Positions 10,810 through 22,365 of a DNA stretch of 64,000 nucleotides are shown one piece after another. This stretch comes from Hydrangea macrophylla. Lineage: Eukaryota; Streptophyta; Magnoliopsida; Cornales; Hydrangeaceae. Under the pieces are notes generated by a model. It searched no databases and had not been told where the DNA came from. It worked only from the letters and a program-made list of their open reading frames with translations. The translations under genes and the position numbers were made by a program. The DNA lies in NCBI GenBank assembly GCA_033977485.1, contig CM066982.1, positions 30,110,218-30,174,217 on the forward strand. The letters are read 5' to 3'. Within the stretch, counting starts at the first letter, position 1; each line of letters begins with the position of its first letter.

Positions 10810-13800
10810 TGTCATGCCCCGGAGTAGCCAAAAATAGGGAAAATTTAAAATTTCCTTTCTGGACCTGTAGGGAATGACGAGTTACATAAAACTGACCTGT
10901 CCGTGCAACATGCTAATAACACATATATATCAGAGTAAGGAATTTACAAAAGCGTCTAATGGTATTCATGGGGGAACTTAAAGTGTTTTGCTACTTAAGC
11001 TATTACAGAAGTTCCAAATGAAAACCACAAAAGATAAGTTTGGGCGATTTACGCCACTTAATTTATTACATCAACCAAAAGATAGTTAAAACATAAAAGA
11101 AGTCTTAATGCGGAAGTAGGCCAGGGTCCTTCTTCTAACTGGCAAACCCGTAACCTTTGTTATCGAACTTTTCCTGATAGTCTGCCTCAGGACCACCTTC
11201 CTGATAGTTCCCATCCTGAGGATAGTGATATGCATCTTCATTGTTACCTTGATAGTCCTCTTCATTATAACCTAAACGTAAAATGTCCAGGGCAGGGAAG
11301 GAGCCGTTAGCTTTTGAAGCTAAGTGAAATCGTCTTAACCGATCACTCCTAATACATTTAAGGATATACAAGTATAACAATATCTTGAACCAACATTAAA
11401 TAAGCATATGACATGGTAGAATGACGACACATTGCATTATCGATATATTCGACTTTAACTCGACTATGGACACCACAACCGACTCATGTGGCTTGTTACA
11501 TTACCAGTGTAACGCCGTTAGCTCAGAGTAGAATTATTACGTTGCTATCGTCGCCTAGCAGGGCCCTATAGCAGTTTTGATTTTAAAAAGAGTGTAATCA
11601 TTGGACTCTCAGGTCCTCGTGACCTTGCCGGGAGAATAGAATAGTTACAGCGCTATCGTCGCCTAACAGGGCCCTATAGCATTTAAAAGGTAACTATAGT
11701 ATTCAGATGGATACTTTGCTATCATCGCCTAATAGGGCCCTATAGCATATCAACCATCAATTTATACATAACTTCAATGATTTCAATGGAAACTCTGGCT
11801 ATCGTCGCCTAGCAAGGCCCTATAGCAGTTTCATCGTTGTTCCCATTTACTTGACTGTACCACTCGGACCACTGGGGTTCATTCAATGTGTGTAATGATG
11901 TGACTGGGTTAGTCCCCGTGACCAACCATGCAGACGTCAACATTGACATCAAGACTCGACTATGTTCATATGAATGTTCATATGATTGTATAAACTAGAA
12001 GTCATGATAACAAGAATATCAACGAACATTAATTAATCATGGAGTATAGTTAACTAACATGCACCCATTATACAAGTAAGAATCTCAACATTCACATAAC
12101 TAATACTTGTCAGTATCGCCCCGACAGGACGCACTGGGCATACATATATGAACAAATAATAATTCTATAATATACCAAGTGAGTTAGAACAACTCACCTC
12201 GATACGGTGCGTAAGCGTAACTGCGGTTCCTACAAAGTATGTAAATTCATAGAACGTTGATTAATATGCGTAGTAAAATCAAGGGTATAATGGTAATTAT
12301 GCCGGACAGGTCCCTAAATCTCAACATGATGATCTAGACATCATTCTGAGTCTAACGCCATTGACTAGACTCAAATCGGAGTCCGTCGCATAAAAGGCTG
12401 GTTTTCTATACCAGTTTGGGCCCTAGAATTAAGCTGTATTTTTGACAGAGTCAAAAGATCACCAAACTTTAAGGGGATGTTCTAGACATTATTCTAAGAC
12501 TCTGGGAACTGACCGCGTATTTTTCTGAGCTACGGTTTATTTATTATGAATTTCTGAAGTTTAAATCGTCTAATAATAGACTGCGGGATCCCCTAATTAT
12601 AAAATATAACTTTAGGGAGACATTTGACCCTTACAAATATTTTTATTAAATACTAGGCCTTAAATTAGGCTAGTGGTATTTTTCCCATAATTTTCGGGGC
12701 TCGTTTGATATTTTAAATAATTAAAATACAACCAAATCGGGCTTTTAATAATAATTAATAATTATTAGAAATACTAAAGCTTGGGTTTTATAAATAGTAA
12801 TTTATAATGTAAAGGTACTAGGCCTTAGGAAAATTTTATAAAATTTTCCTATATTTAAAAGTGGTCATTAGGTATTTATCACCTAATTATTTTAATTTAA
12901 AACATTTACTTATTATTTATTTAAACCAATAAATAATAAGCATATCGTATAATAATAATTCATAATTTCATAATATAAGGATATTACCAAAAATAATACT
13001 ACAATTTATTAAAATATAATTTATAGTATTATTGAAACTATTTTTAGATTTTTAAAACAATTTAAAACCATTTATAATTATTTATATTTATTTATTAATA
13101 CAAAATATATCATAAATAATCTATTTATACACTAATCTCGGTTAATAGATTAAATTAATAACTAATTATTGTTAAAATAGTTTATTAAAACACTAATTAA
13201 GATTAACAGAATACTTAACTATTTAAAACAGATTAATAAAACCTTAATTAAGATTAATAGAATAATTAGAATATAAAAATAACTAATTATAATTATCAGC
13301 AAGACCCGCGGGTCAACCCAGGTCCAACCCGAACCCACGGGTCACCCACTTACACTCTAACTATAACCCTACTTAAAAGATCCGACCCGCTTACCACTTA
13401 ATTATTATAACCCGTATCCTCTACTGAATATACACTCACATTAACCCGGCCCGACCCGAAACCTGATCCGACCCATGGGTAAACGATATAACCCGTTGAC
13501 CCACGGGTCATGTCTTCTCCGGCGAGCCAAGCTTGCCGCCGGCGAGCCCGTTTTGGCCGGAAAACTTCAATCGTTCGTTTCTCTCTCGTCTTTCCATCAA
13601 AATTAATGAAACCAACGCCAAATGGTTCGGTTTGAGGCTCTCTATCACATACTAGGAGCTAAGAACGGGGCTTATTCGTTTTAAGGTCCTACGAAAGCAT
13701 TATTCTTTCTCGGTTTTGAAAGAATAATACCATGCATGGCCGTCCAAACGGGGTCCAGGCTTCAGGCCGTTTATAGGGGGTTTTCCTGGGAGCCTAAGGG

Positions 13801-14685
13801 TTTGTTTGGTCTAGATTTTAAAGGTCATAGTGGTGTTTTGGAAAACGAGCTCCAGCGTGGGCTCTTTAATGGCCACCGAGGCTAACAGAGAGCCTTAGGC
13901 TCAGTTTGGTTCATTCGTGAGGGTCCAGGGAGGGTATGTGAGTGTATAGGAGTAAACAGGGGGTGGAGTTTACCTTAAAAGTCCTTGGGTCTTCTTCTTC
14001 GTCTTTCCGTCTCCGGCGAGTTCTTATTTTTCCTTTTCTGCGTCTTCTCTCCTATCCCAGCTCGTGCGTAGGTGTATGTGTGTGTATAGAGGGTGGGGAG
14101 GCAGAGAGAAAAGTGAGGGTGTGTACTGAGAGTGTGTGTTAACTCTCCCTACTCTCAACTCTCGGTGATACATATATATTTATACACTAACCCATCCATA
14201 CTTACAAACTTATACATGTACACACATGCAACCATCTTCTCCACTGACTGAAATGACCGTGCTTGGAGAGAAGAGCCGGAGTGGGAGCTTGCTCAGTTTG
14301 TCCGTTCCTCTCTCTACTCTCAATGGTCCGATACATTCACAATTCTACTCATGCACGAAATCTCCACGCCGGGTGTAATTACAGCCTTGTAAATTCTGTG
14401 GGTTAGATGGTTTTAGGTGAGTTCTTGGGGGGTGTTTGGGTAATGGGTTTAAATGGGTTGGGTAAGTATACTAATGTGCTAGCCAGTCCAGGTAATTGCA
14501 GATTTTACGGGTCCGCGTGATATGTCAATCCGAGTCGCAATTTGCAGTCTAAGTTAATAATAAAATAATACGCATACATCCGTGTTCAGGTTTCTGGAAT
14601 TATGAAATCAAAATGCTGGAAATACTGACAAAATTTACGGGGGTTCATTTTATAATTAATAGAAATTTACGTGTATTACAGAGGC
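10805..14685 (+). mobile_element. Nested LTR-like insert (candidate long solo LTR), 10810-14680
   Basis: Starts TGTCATGCCCCGG and ends GTGTATTACA (TG...CA), flanked by GAGAC (10805-10809) and GAGGC (14681-14685), a 5-bp target duplication with one change. It sits between the Copia integrase and RT parts; removing it with one duplication copy joins the two halves of the frame. 3871 bp with no gag or pol. A Ty3-type long solo LTR is the simplest reading: four copies of a 30-bp motif, AT-rich middle, GC-rich block at 13300-13560 with promoter-like and 5' leader-like sequence after it. A second, truncated relative starts at 52449 with a closely similar first 60 bp. A LARD without recognisable LTRs is the alternative. 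Confidence 0.7.
11543..11828 (+). repeat. Four copies of a 30-bp motif inside the LTR-like insert
   Basis: Copies at about 11543, 11652, 11718 and 11798 share GCTATCGTCGCCTAGCAGGG followed by CCCTATAGCA, with 1-3 differences each. The GGGCCC in the centre is palindromic. Spacing is irregular (66-109 bp), so these are dispersed rather than a strict tandem array. Confidence 0.75.
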
Positions 14686-16545
14686 ATTGTCTTTGAAGAG
14701 GAATTTATTTCTAATCATATTGCTATTGACAATATTCAGATTCCTATTCCTAACATTGTTCAAGATGCAAATTTAGATATTCAAGACAATGTACAAGAAC
14801 TCCCCGTGCAAAATGAAGAAATTATACCTGAAGTGCAAACTCAACAACCTCAAGAGGAGATGCCAATAAGAAGATCCACTAGGGAAAGGAGAAATGCGAT
14901 TCCGGATGATTATATTGTATTCCTCCAAGAACATGAGTTTGACATAGGGATAGTGGAAGATGATCCAATCAACTTTCACCAAGCCAAACAAAGTTCTAAT
15001 TCTCAAAAGTGGATTGATGCCATGAATGATGAGTTGAAATCTATAAAAGACAATGACGTTTGGGATCTTGTCGAATTGCCTGAAGGAACGAAGCCCATTG
15101 GTTGCAAATGGATATTTAAAACCAAGAGGGATTCAAAGGGCAATGTCGAGAGATATAAGGCTCGTCTAGTCGCCAAGGGTTTCACTCAAAGGGAAGGCAT
15201 AGATCATAAAGAGACTTTCTCCCCGGTTTCATTGAAAGACTCTTTTAGGACAACAATAGCACTCGTGGCTCATTTTGATTTAGAGCTACATCAGATGGAT
15301 GTTAAGATAGCGTTTCTCAATGGAAACATTGATGAGACAATTTATATGGTCCAGTCAAAAAACTTTGTATGCGGTGATCCAAAGTCTATGGTTTGCAAAT
15401 TAAAGAAATCCATCTATGGTCTCAAGCAGGCTTCCCGTCAATGGTATCACAAGTTCCATCAAGTAATCACCTCGCATGGTTTTGAGGCGAATGTGGTTGA
15501 TGACTGTGTATATTACAAGTTCAATGGGAGTAAGTATATCTTTCTGATTTTATATGTCGATGACATTCTACTAGCCTGCAGCGATATAGGCTTATTGCAC
15601 GAAACCAAGAGCTATCTCACTAAGAACTTTGAGATGAAAGATCTTGGGGACGCCTCTTTTGTATTAGGAATACAGATACTACGAGATCGCTCTCAAGGTA
15701 TCCTTGGGTTATCACAAAAGAGCTATATCGAAAAAGTTTTAAGTAGGTTCGGCAGGAAAGGTTGTTCATCAGGAGATACGCCCGTAGCTAAAGGAGACAA
15801 GTTCTGTCTCGGACAGTGCCCCAAGAATGACCTTGAAACTAAGGAGATGGAAAAGATTCCCTATGCATCAGCAGTAGGAAGTCTAATGTATGCTTAAGTA
15901 TGTACGCGTCCAGATATTGCGTTCATAGTGGGAGTATTGGGCAGATATTTGAGTAACCCAGGAATGGATCATTGGAAAGCAGTCAAACGGGTTATGCAAT
16001 ATTTACAGAGAACAAAGGACTACATGCTCACGTATCGGAGATCAGACTTTTTGGAGATCATTGGGTATTCTGATTCCGATTTTGCTGGATGCCAAGACAG
16101 TAAGCGATCCATGTTAGGCTATGTTTACATGCTGGCTGGAGGAGCTATATCCTGGAAGAGTGCTAAGCAGACACTCATAGCTTCTTCGACCATGGCTGCG
16201 GAGTTCATAGCCTGTTATGAGGCATCAAATCATGGGATATGGTTGCAAAATTTTGTCACTGGGCTGCGTGTAGTAGATGGCATTGAAAGGCCATTAAAGA
16301 TATACTGTGACAATAAATCTGCAGTGCTGTATTCCAACAACAATAGAAGCTCTACGAAGTCGAAGCATATTGACATCAAGTTTCTAGTTGTTAAGGAGAG
16401 AGTTCAGAGTGGTCAAATTTCTATAGAACATATAGGGACAAACTCCATGATTGCGGATCCGCTGACCAAGGGATTACCTCCTAAGGTCTTTCACGAGCAC
16501 ACTGCTCATATGGGTGTTGGGTTGTCTAACGATACTTTGGTTTAG
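14686..16545 (+). pseudogene. Copia 1 reverse transcriptase and RNase H
   Basis: RT domain: W-D-L-V-E-L-P block, CKWIFKTKRDSKG, LVAKGFTQREGID, MDVKIAFLNG, YGLKQASRQWY and the intact catalytic YVDD (in LILYVDDILLA). It runs to a TAA at 15895, where the motif Y-A-x-VCTRPDIA is interrupted; CAA to TAA is the likely change. RNase H follows in the same frame to 16545 with SDSDFAG, SKRSMLGYVYMLAGGAISW, ASSTMAAEF and DNKSAVLY. Apart from this one stop, RT and RNase H look functional. Confidence 0.92.
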
Positions 16546-16953
16546 TGGGAGTTAACTTTGGATGTTTTATTTTTGACATTTATGAGGTTTTATTTTCTGC
16601 TGCATAAAGTTGATGGTTTATGGTTTATCTCTGAATCTAATTATGCGGTTTTGCATTATTTCGGATTGATCTCACTAAAGACTAAAGTAGGACCAGTTGG
16701 AAATACGCATGTTTGAGATCACATTGCATGTAATTTCCATGCTACTCATCCATACTTGATCTATGCCATTGAATGTGTTGGTATGGTGACCATTGAAGGT
16801 CTAGTTACGATTTTGTGTGACGAAAGCCGCCTTGATCCCATATTAATATAGGAAATGGACCAGATTGAAACTAAAGTGAAGTCCAAAGATAAATAGCATA
16901 CATGTGCGCGTCTAAGGAACATGTAATATAAATGTTTCAAGAGTCATATGTAG

Positions 16954-16967
16954 CCCAAGTGGGAGAT
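16954..16967 (+). other. Polypurine tract of Copia 1
   Basis: CCCAAGTGGGAGAT lies directly before the 3' LTR, the standard position and sequence type for plus-strand priming in plant Copia elements. Confidence 0.8.
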
Positions 16968-17441
16968 TGTTAGGAAATTGTATTTCCTAATAAGAGTGGG
17001 CAACATATTATTATCAATTATATTATAAGGGCTATTAATTAAATGAGCTTATATTATGTGGTCTAATTGTAGGAAGCCCATGGACTCCTACTGGGTATGG
17101 GTTTAATGAGTGGATACCAAATACTGATCCTGTTAGGAATAATGGGAACCCTAACATATCAGTATATAAAGACATATAGGTTATGGTCCCAATATGTCAA
17201 ATCATTATACTACTTCCTCCTCCATCCCATCTAGAGAAGGAACCCATTAAAGAACTCAAGAGATTTGACTGAGGAAGACATAACTGATCACCATCGTTCT
17301 CCTAAGGTTTGCTAATTGCTACAATGGATACAGGTATGCATTCTACTATCTTATATCCTGATAATCTAACATGATATGATCCTAGGGCTGTGTTTCTACT
17401 GCTTTAAGGTTCTACAATTTTATAGATTAAAGATTCTAACA
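16968..17441 (+). repeat. 3' LTR of Copia 1
   Basis: 474 bp, TGTTAGG...TAACA, about 98% identical to 7116-7590 by eye. It is followed by the second TGGCA target-site copy at 17442-17446. The TATA box and the ATG-donor motif are both kept here. Confidence 0.95.
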
Positions 17442-17446
17442 TGGCA

Positions 17447-17735
17447 CTGCATAGTTTTGTCATTACACCTGGAATCTCTGCGACACATACTTGTTCTCCA
17501 TATTTTTTCCTCCAAATAAGGCAAATAGTGCTATAGCCCAAGTTTTCTTCGCATCAGTCTGAAGCATCACTTTAACTTGTAAAAGTATGGCATCCCCAAT
17601 CCACCTATTGATCAGTCCTTTAACAACTCCCACTAGTTCATTATCTGAAAATGGTCGATGGAAGTTGAATTCAAAACATAGGCGATCGAAAGCCACAAAT
17701 GAGCCAACTTGTGATTGACACCTTTGATTCTCCAT
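17447..17735 (-). pseudogene. Alanyl-tRNA synthetase fragment, proximal part
   Basis: On the minus strand, residues GSFVAFDRLCFEFNFHRPFS followed by NEL and, further on, DAILLQVKVM and DAKKTWAIALF match the C-terminal editing-like domain of alanyl-tRNA synthetase (family pattern G-S-L-V-A-F-D-R-L-R-F-D-F-N-F-H-R-P). A frameshift at the T-run 17503-17508 precedes YGEQVCVAEIPGV, then LCSATH, where the family has the zinc-binding C-G-G-T-H. The frame is then cut by Copia 1 and continues at 7115-7030. No upstream exon was found beyond 17735. Frameshift, altered metal motif and lack of other exons make this a gene relic. Confidence 0.75.
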
Positions 17736-19260
17736 TCGATATTATCGGCCGTATCTATATGAGCTCTTTTCAACCTTTTAACAATTTGTATATTTTGTCA
17801 GTGCCATAATCTACAATCTATGGGCCATCAACATATATTGTAGATGTTTTAAGTTAGGGATGGATAAAAGTACCTATTCATGTTGGGGTTCTATTTAGTC
17901 TTTTTTGCTTTTCTGGAGTCTATGTTTATGCTTCTTTCTTTTTGCTTTTCTCTGAGGTTGTATATGAACTTAGTGAGGCTCGTAGGAATGGAGCTTAGGG
18001 TGTGCTCTTAAGGTGTTTGATGTAATGAAGTATGTTGCTGTGCAGTAGTGTGTAAATGTCCTAGCAGTTCGCTTAGCCCATATATACCATATGTTTTTTT
18101 TTTTTTTTTTATTTTTTTATTTTGTGACATATTCTACACTTTAATTTTATTTGTTACGTATTCTACATTTTCATGAATGAAAATTTTAATTTAATTTTAT
18201 TTGTTAACGTATTCTACACTTTAAAATTTTTTCCTTTCTAAGAAACCTTATTTAATGGATTTTCTATTTTTTTCTTTTATTTCTTCATTTTTAGAAGCAT
18301 AGAACCCTTCTTCATCTTTTTGGAACAAGACAAAGTAATCCTTATATCACCATTTAATTGGAAAAAAAGTCAATACTTATCGAATAGTTTAAAAGTAGTA
18401 TTATTTTAGTAAATACCTTTTTTTGTTAAATGATTTTCCTTTCAAAACTAGATAAATCTACAACTATGAGGACTACTATAGATCATGTTGTAGTTACTAG
18501 GTCATTATAGGTTTCAAGCATAAGATATATATATATATATTTTTTATAGTCAGGTAGTTCATAAGAGAATCCATTATTGTTTGTAAAGTTCATTTCTGAT
18601 TGTATTTTGTCCATGACGAAATTCCCACTTCACATAGAAGACATAAATAACCATACAGGGCAGATTCGCACTTCGCATATTTTGCCCTATCTTGAACATG
18701 ATCAGTTTTTCCATGGCCAAATTCTTTCGATCTAATTGAATTGATTTTCTCAAAGTTCAAATTGAACTTTGATTTGTAGCAGTCACACCTTGATGCATGA
18801 ATCATGGTAGTCTATTATTTTGAAAGACTAAGGCCAATTAGGGAGGTAACACGCTTCGTTATTACATAGGGGGATCTGTGTGGCAATTGAATTTAGCCTA
18901 AAAGGGCCCTCAATAGCTAATTTACGCCAAATCCAATGGTACCTCGTCCATTGGTGGTTTGGGTTTGTGGTGGTCACTATAATTTGGTTGTGATTCCAAA
19001 GTAGATACTTGATTACGTAAACACATTATATTTTGAGCTCAACTTATCTTTACGATTGTTTCTTAAGAACATGGTTTATTTATAAAGTGTGGAACCATAA
19101 TTTGGGTCATGCTTTTGGTTTTTACTCCAATTGTTTGCAACTCATGCATATTGTCTTCAAGTTTGTTTGGTTTTTGTAAAAAGTGAGAACCATAATTTGG
19201 GATATGGTTTCTGGCTAGAATTCATTAGGTTGTAACTATTGTATCTCTTATAGCAAAGCT
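17736..19260. other. Intergenic DNA, no gene seen
   Basis: AT-rich sequence with T-runs near 18090-18120 and a short AT microsatellite near 18527-18540. It leads into a Helitron 3' end, so part or all of it may be the body of a non-autonomous Helitron, but I found no convincing 5' end. A 71-codon minus-strand frame (18590-18805) is not recognisable. Confidence 0.4.
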
Positions 19261-19289
19261 CCCGTGCATTGCACGGGTTAAACAACTAG
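19261..19289 (+). mobile_element. Helitron 3' terminus
   Basis: CCCGTGCATTGCACGGG forms a perfect hairpin (8-bp stem), followed eight bases later by CTAG and then T. A short hairpin just upstream of a terminal CTRR, inserted before T, is the diagnostic Helitron end. The body would extend leftwards. Its 5' TC end is not resolved, and no Rep/helicase is present, so it is non-autonomous. Confidence 0.65.
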
Positions 19290-19300
19290 TTTTTTTTTTT

Positions 19301-19551
19301 TATAAAGCATAGTTATTAGTGGGTAGTTTTTTGGGGAGCCCGCCACATCTTTATGATAGAGAGCACTTTTACTCACCCAAATTTGATTAATCATTGCTCA
19401 CCTATGCCTTCATTGTCTGATATGTGTCCCTTTTCATTCCCATTTTGCCCTTGTATGAGACACATGTCAGACAGTGAAGGCATGTGTGAGCAATGATGAA
19501 CCAAATTTGAGTGAGCAAAAGTGTTCTCCAGTTTATAAAGCATAATTACTA
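19301..19551. repeat. Foldback MITE flanked by 18-bp direct repeats
   Basis: Long inverted arms: left about 19358-19432 (GAGCACTTTTACTCACCC ... CATTGCTCACCTATGCCTTC) and right about 19456-19530 (GAAGGCATGTGTGAGCAATG ... GTGAGCAAAAGTGTTCTCC), about 75 bp each with few mismatches, so the transcript would form a long hairpin. Outside lie 19301-19318 and 19534-19551, direct copies of an 18-bp word (TATAAAGCATAGTTATTA versus ...CATAATTACTA, two differences). The element begins a few bases after the Helitron end. Confidence 0.7.
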
Positions 19552-21473
19552 AAATCTTCTCTTGGTCCGAGTCACCAGAGAGATTTAATGGAAAATAAAG
19601 AGTGTGTACAAGTTTATTCTATAACCATTGTGTTGGATGATAGCAATTTCCACACCCACACACATACATATATATATATATATATGTATATATTATAGAA
19701 AGCCAGAAATACGGGTACCACAAATATTTTGCCTAAATAAAAAATACATTTACAAATATACCAATACGGTGGCCTTCATAGAAAAAAATTCACATAAAAG
19801 AACAAATCTATCATAATGATATATTAGAAAAACCCAAATATTGAAATCACTTCCCACTTTTCAATGCCCACTTTCTCTACAAACTGCCAACTTCTATACT
19901 CTCTCCCTCTCTCTCTCTCTCTCAAAATTGGATTTATCTTCTTCCATTTTTTTTCTTCACTCACAGCTTGAGTGGCCCCCTAGCTACTAGTATATGTATA
20001 TGGGAGAATTAATTAGAAGTCCCTAATAGGACTGTAATCCAAGAATAGTCCATCCTGTTTTTCCTTTCCAAGTGATACGGATATGAGTTTTTGAATTGGT
20101 TGACATTAAGTCCATTTTTAAACTAAAAATCAAGTTGTTGACAAATTTGCCCCCATTTTTCACACGTAGAACATGCTGTTTTGCTGACCTCAGCACTTGC
20201 TTCAAGGCATTTTTTTATTTTTCATTTCTTTTTTCAAACTTTTAAATGCCATAACTTTCAAACCACAACTCCATTTGTGATTTCTTGGCCATTTTGGATG
20301 ATTATTAATTTTCTTTTTCATTTGGGGTAATTTTTCGGGATCTACGCGATGGAAGTGCCAATTTTATGGGAAAAAAAAATTGATACTGTTTTTTTACTGC
20401 AAAATTCCGATTTAAAAAAATTTAATAATAATTAATAGCCACGCTTCTCGTTTCGTAGATCTTGTTTTATAGATCACACATATATAATTTTTATCGAAAA
20501 CTAATTTGTAATTTGAAAGGTGTAGTATTTTATAGACTGACAAACTTATAACCAAAAAAAAAATCTATTTTGAGAAGTGTGTAGGTTAGTTGCTCCCAAT
20601 TTGAAAAGAGACACATTAATAGTATTTTAGGGTCATTTTAATTATATAAAAAACTCATGGATTTTGATCCATATCAGGAAGCTATGATCAGTAGTCCCTA
20701 TATATATTTGTCGCAAATTCACTCTATGCAATAGATGGACCTAAAGCCTGTACTCAATTTACGCTTTAAAATATTGTGTTATCAAAATAAATTGTGTAAA
20801 ATATTTTCAATGAAAACATGCTTTTTTTTGCAGGCAGTTTTACCATAAAGCCTGTTAAGCATAATATTGGTGATGTGATGCACATTTTCTTCCGGTTTGA
20901 CAACTGGAATTTAGCTGGGCCTTTGGTGGATAGATTTGGTTATTAAAATCATTAGGCCTATCAATAAGGCCTGCCCGGCCAGGTGGACCCATGTTGGGGT
21001 AAGAGAGGAAACTCTTCATAAATTACCACTGTGTATACATTAACAATACCATTTATCCAAACTTGCATATACGGTTCTATCACTTTGCCCCTCTGACCTA
21101 CTCTACTCTTATCATACAGTTACCTAAATGTGTACATCATCACCGATCTCTATAGACATTGTGTGTAGTTTTGGTACACGGTTGGTTACAGTAACATGCT
21201 ATATTTTTGTGTACCGCTTGTTGAAAAATTATATGATACTGTCCCATTTTCTTAGGCATTCTTTTGGAACTCAAATTTTTTTTTTTAATCTAGTTTCCAC
21301 AGGTGTTCATAATCATTATAACTACTTTTTTTATTTTGTTTTGGTTTAGATTTCAAGGAACAGTAGTACTAAGTAAAAATTCTATACCAATTTAAGAATA
21401 TGAACAACAATTTTGGGACAACCCAAAATAAAAAAAAAGCCAAAGAAAATGAGACGGAAGGAGTACATCTTAG
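19552..21473. other. Intergenic DNA with microsatellites, no gene seen
   Basis: Contains an (AT)n run at about 19668-19692 and (CT)n at about 19905-19922. The stretch around 20215-20350 resembles the kind of low-complexity sequence common in LTR retrotransposon debris. No conserved reading frame. Confidence 0.4.
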
Positions 21474-21690
21474 TGGTTTAGATTTTAGAATTAATGTATC
21501 ATACATCATAGTGATATGATCCCAAAATGTTGTATTAATCTTCCAAAATGTAGTAACTTGATAGCTATTTGCTTTTAAAAAATAAATAGATTCTAAAAAT
21601 TACAACATTTGAGATTACGTTACAACGTTTTAGGACTTAATTAAGATGTATGATACATCTGAGGACATTAGGATTTATGTGTTTATAATA
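21474..21690. repeat. Candidate MITE with inverted arms
   Basis: Left arm near 21490-21545 (AATGTATCATACATCATAG, then CCAAAATGTTGTATTAATC) and right arm near 21600-21662 (GTTACAACGTTTTAGGACTT, ending GATGTATGATACATCT) are imperfect reverse complements. It lies just upstream of the Tat element's LTR promoter. No target duplication identified. Confidence 0.4.
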
Positions 21691-21699
21691 TAAAAATCC

Positions 21700-22364
21700 A
21701 ATTCAGTAGTATGCTGACATGTGGAGAGCGAAGAGATAGCAACGCTACATGATGTGGGAAGATAGATGAACAACATGTGAAAGATTTCGAATAGACAGCC
21801 TGGGCGCAAGCAATTTGTCATTCAGTAATGTTTAATTTCAAAAGGGTAACTACTGAGACACGTGTCAAAGGAAGACCAAGGCAGTTTGAAGTAATAGTTG
21901 GAGCACGTGGTGATTGGAGGCAGCAGTTACTTCGAAGGTCTATAAATAGCAGAGGAAATGGAATGAGAAGGACAGACGCAACCACATAAACAACTCTTCA
22001 GAATACACTTCTATTGTTATATCTTTCCTTTCCCTTAGGAGTAGAACAACTTCGAAGTACTCTTCGAGGTTAGGTTTTTGTACTTTACTTTGTTCTAAAT
22101 AAAGTAGTTTCCTTCCTTTACTGCTCTACAGTCCTTAGTTAATTTAATCTAGTATCATAGAGAGTTTAGATCTTATCTTGTAACTGTTAGTCAATTCTAC
22201 ACGATAAAAACCTTTTAGTTAAGGCATACGAACGGTCACAATTGACCTAGTGAGGCGCATTTGGCTTATATACTCATACAATCCCATTGGCAATTTGCTT
22301 TTCTGGCACGTTCATACACACAAAATTACATAAATATCCTTCGAAGGATAAACATCCAAACACA
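21700..22364 (+). repeat. 5' LTR of the Tat element (left edge uncertain)
   Basis: Ends at AAACACA just before the primer-binding site. TATAAATA at 21941-21948 is the likely TATA box. Upstream lie two CACGTG G-box cores: GACACGTGTC at 21857-21866 and CACGTG at 21904-21909. The left border could not be fixed because the 3' LTR is missing. Confidence 0.55.
21857..21948 (+). promoter_or_regulatory. Tat LTR promoter: two G-boxes and TATA box
   Basis: GACACGTGTC is a perfect palindromic G-box core with the ACGT centre used by bZIP/bHLH factors. A second CACGTG lies 38 bp on, and TATAAATA about 32 bp further. The arrangement fits a stress- or ABA-responsive promoter, but only the motif spacing supports that. 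Confidence 0.45.
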
Positions 22365-22365
22365 T

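Larger units (their letters stand above)
7111..17446 (+). mobile_element. Copia (Ty1-type) LTR retrotransposon 1 with a nested insertion
   Basis: Complete structure: target duplication TGGCA on both sides, LTRs of 475 and 474 bp starting TGTTAGG and ending TAACA, primer-binding site TGGTATCAGAGC directly after the 5' LTR, gag, protease, integrase, RT and RNase H in Copia order, and a purine-rich tract before the 3' LTR. By eye the LTRs differ by about nine substitutions and one indel (about 98% identity), so insertion is fairly recent. The coding region has a frameshift near 9180, stops at 10046 and 15895, a rearrangement near 10069-10144, and a 3.9-kb insert at 10810-14680, so it is not autonomous. 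It landed in a minus-strand alanyl-tRNA synthetase fragment. Confidence 0.95.

Noticed and set aside
18590..18805. 71-codon minus-strand ORF
   Set aside because: No recognisable family and no continuation of the alanyl-tRNA synthetase frame; could be cargo of the Helitron but cannot be supported.
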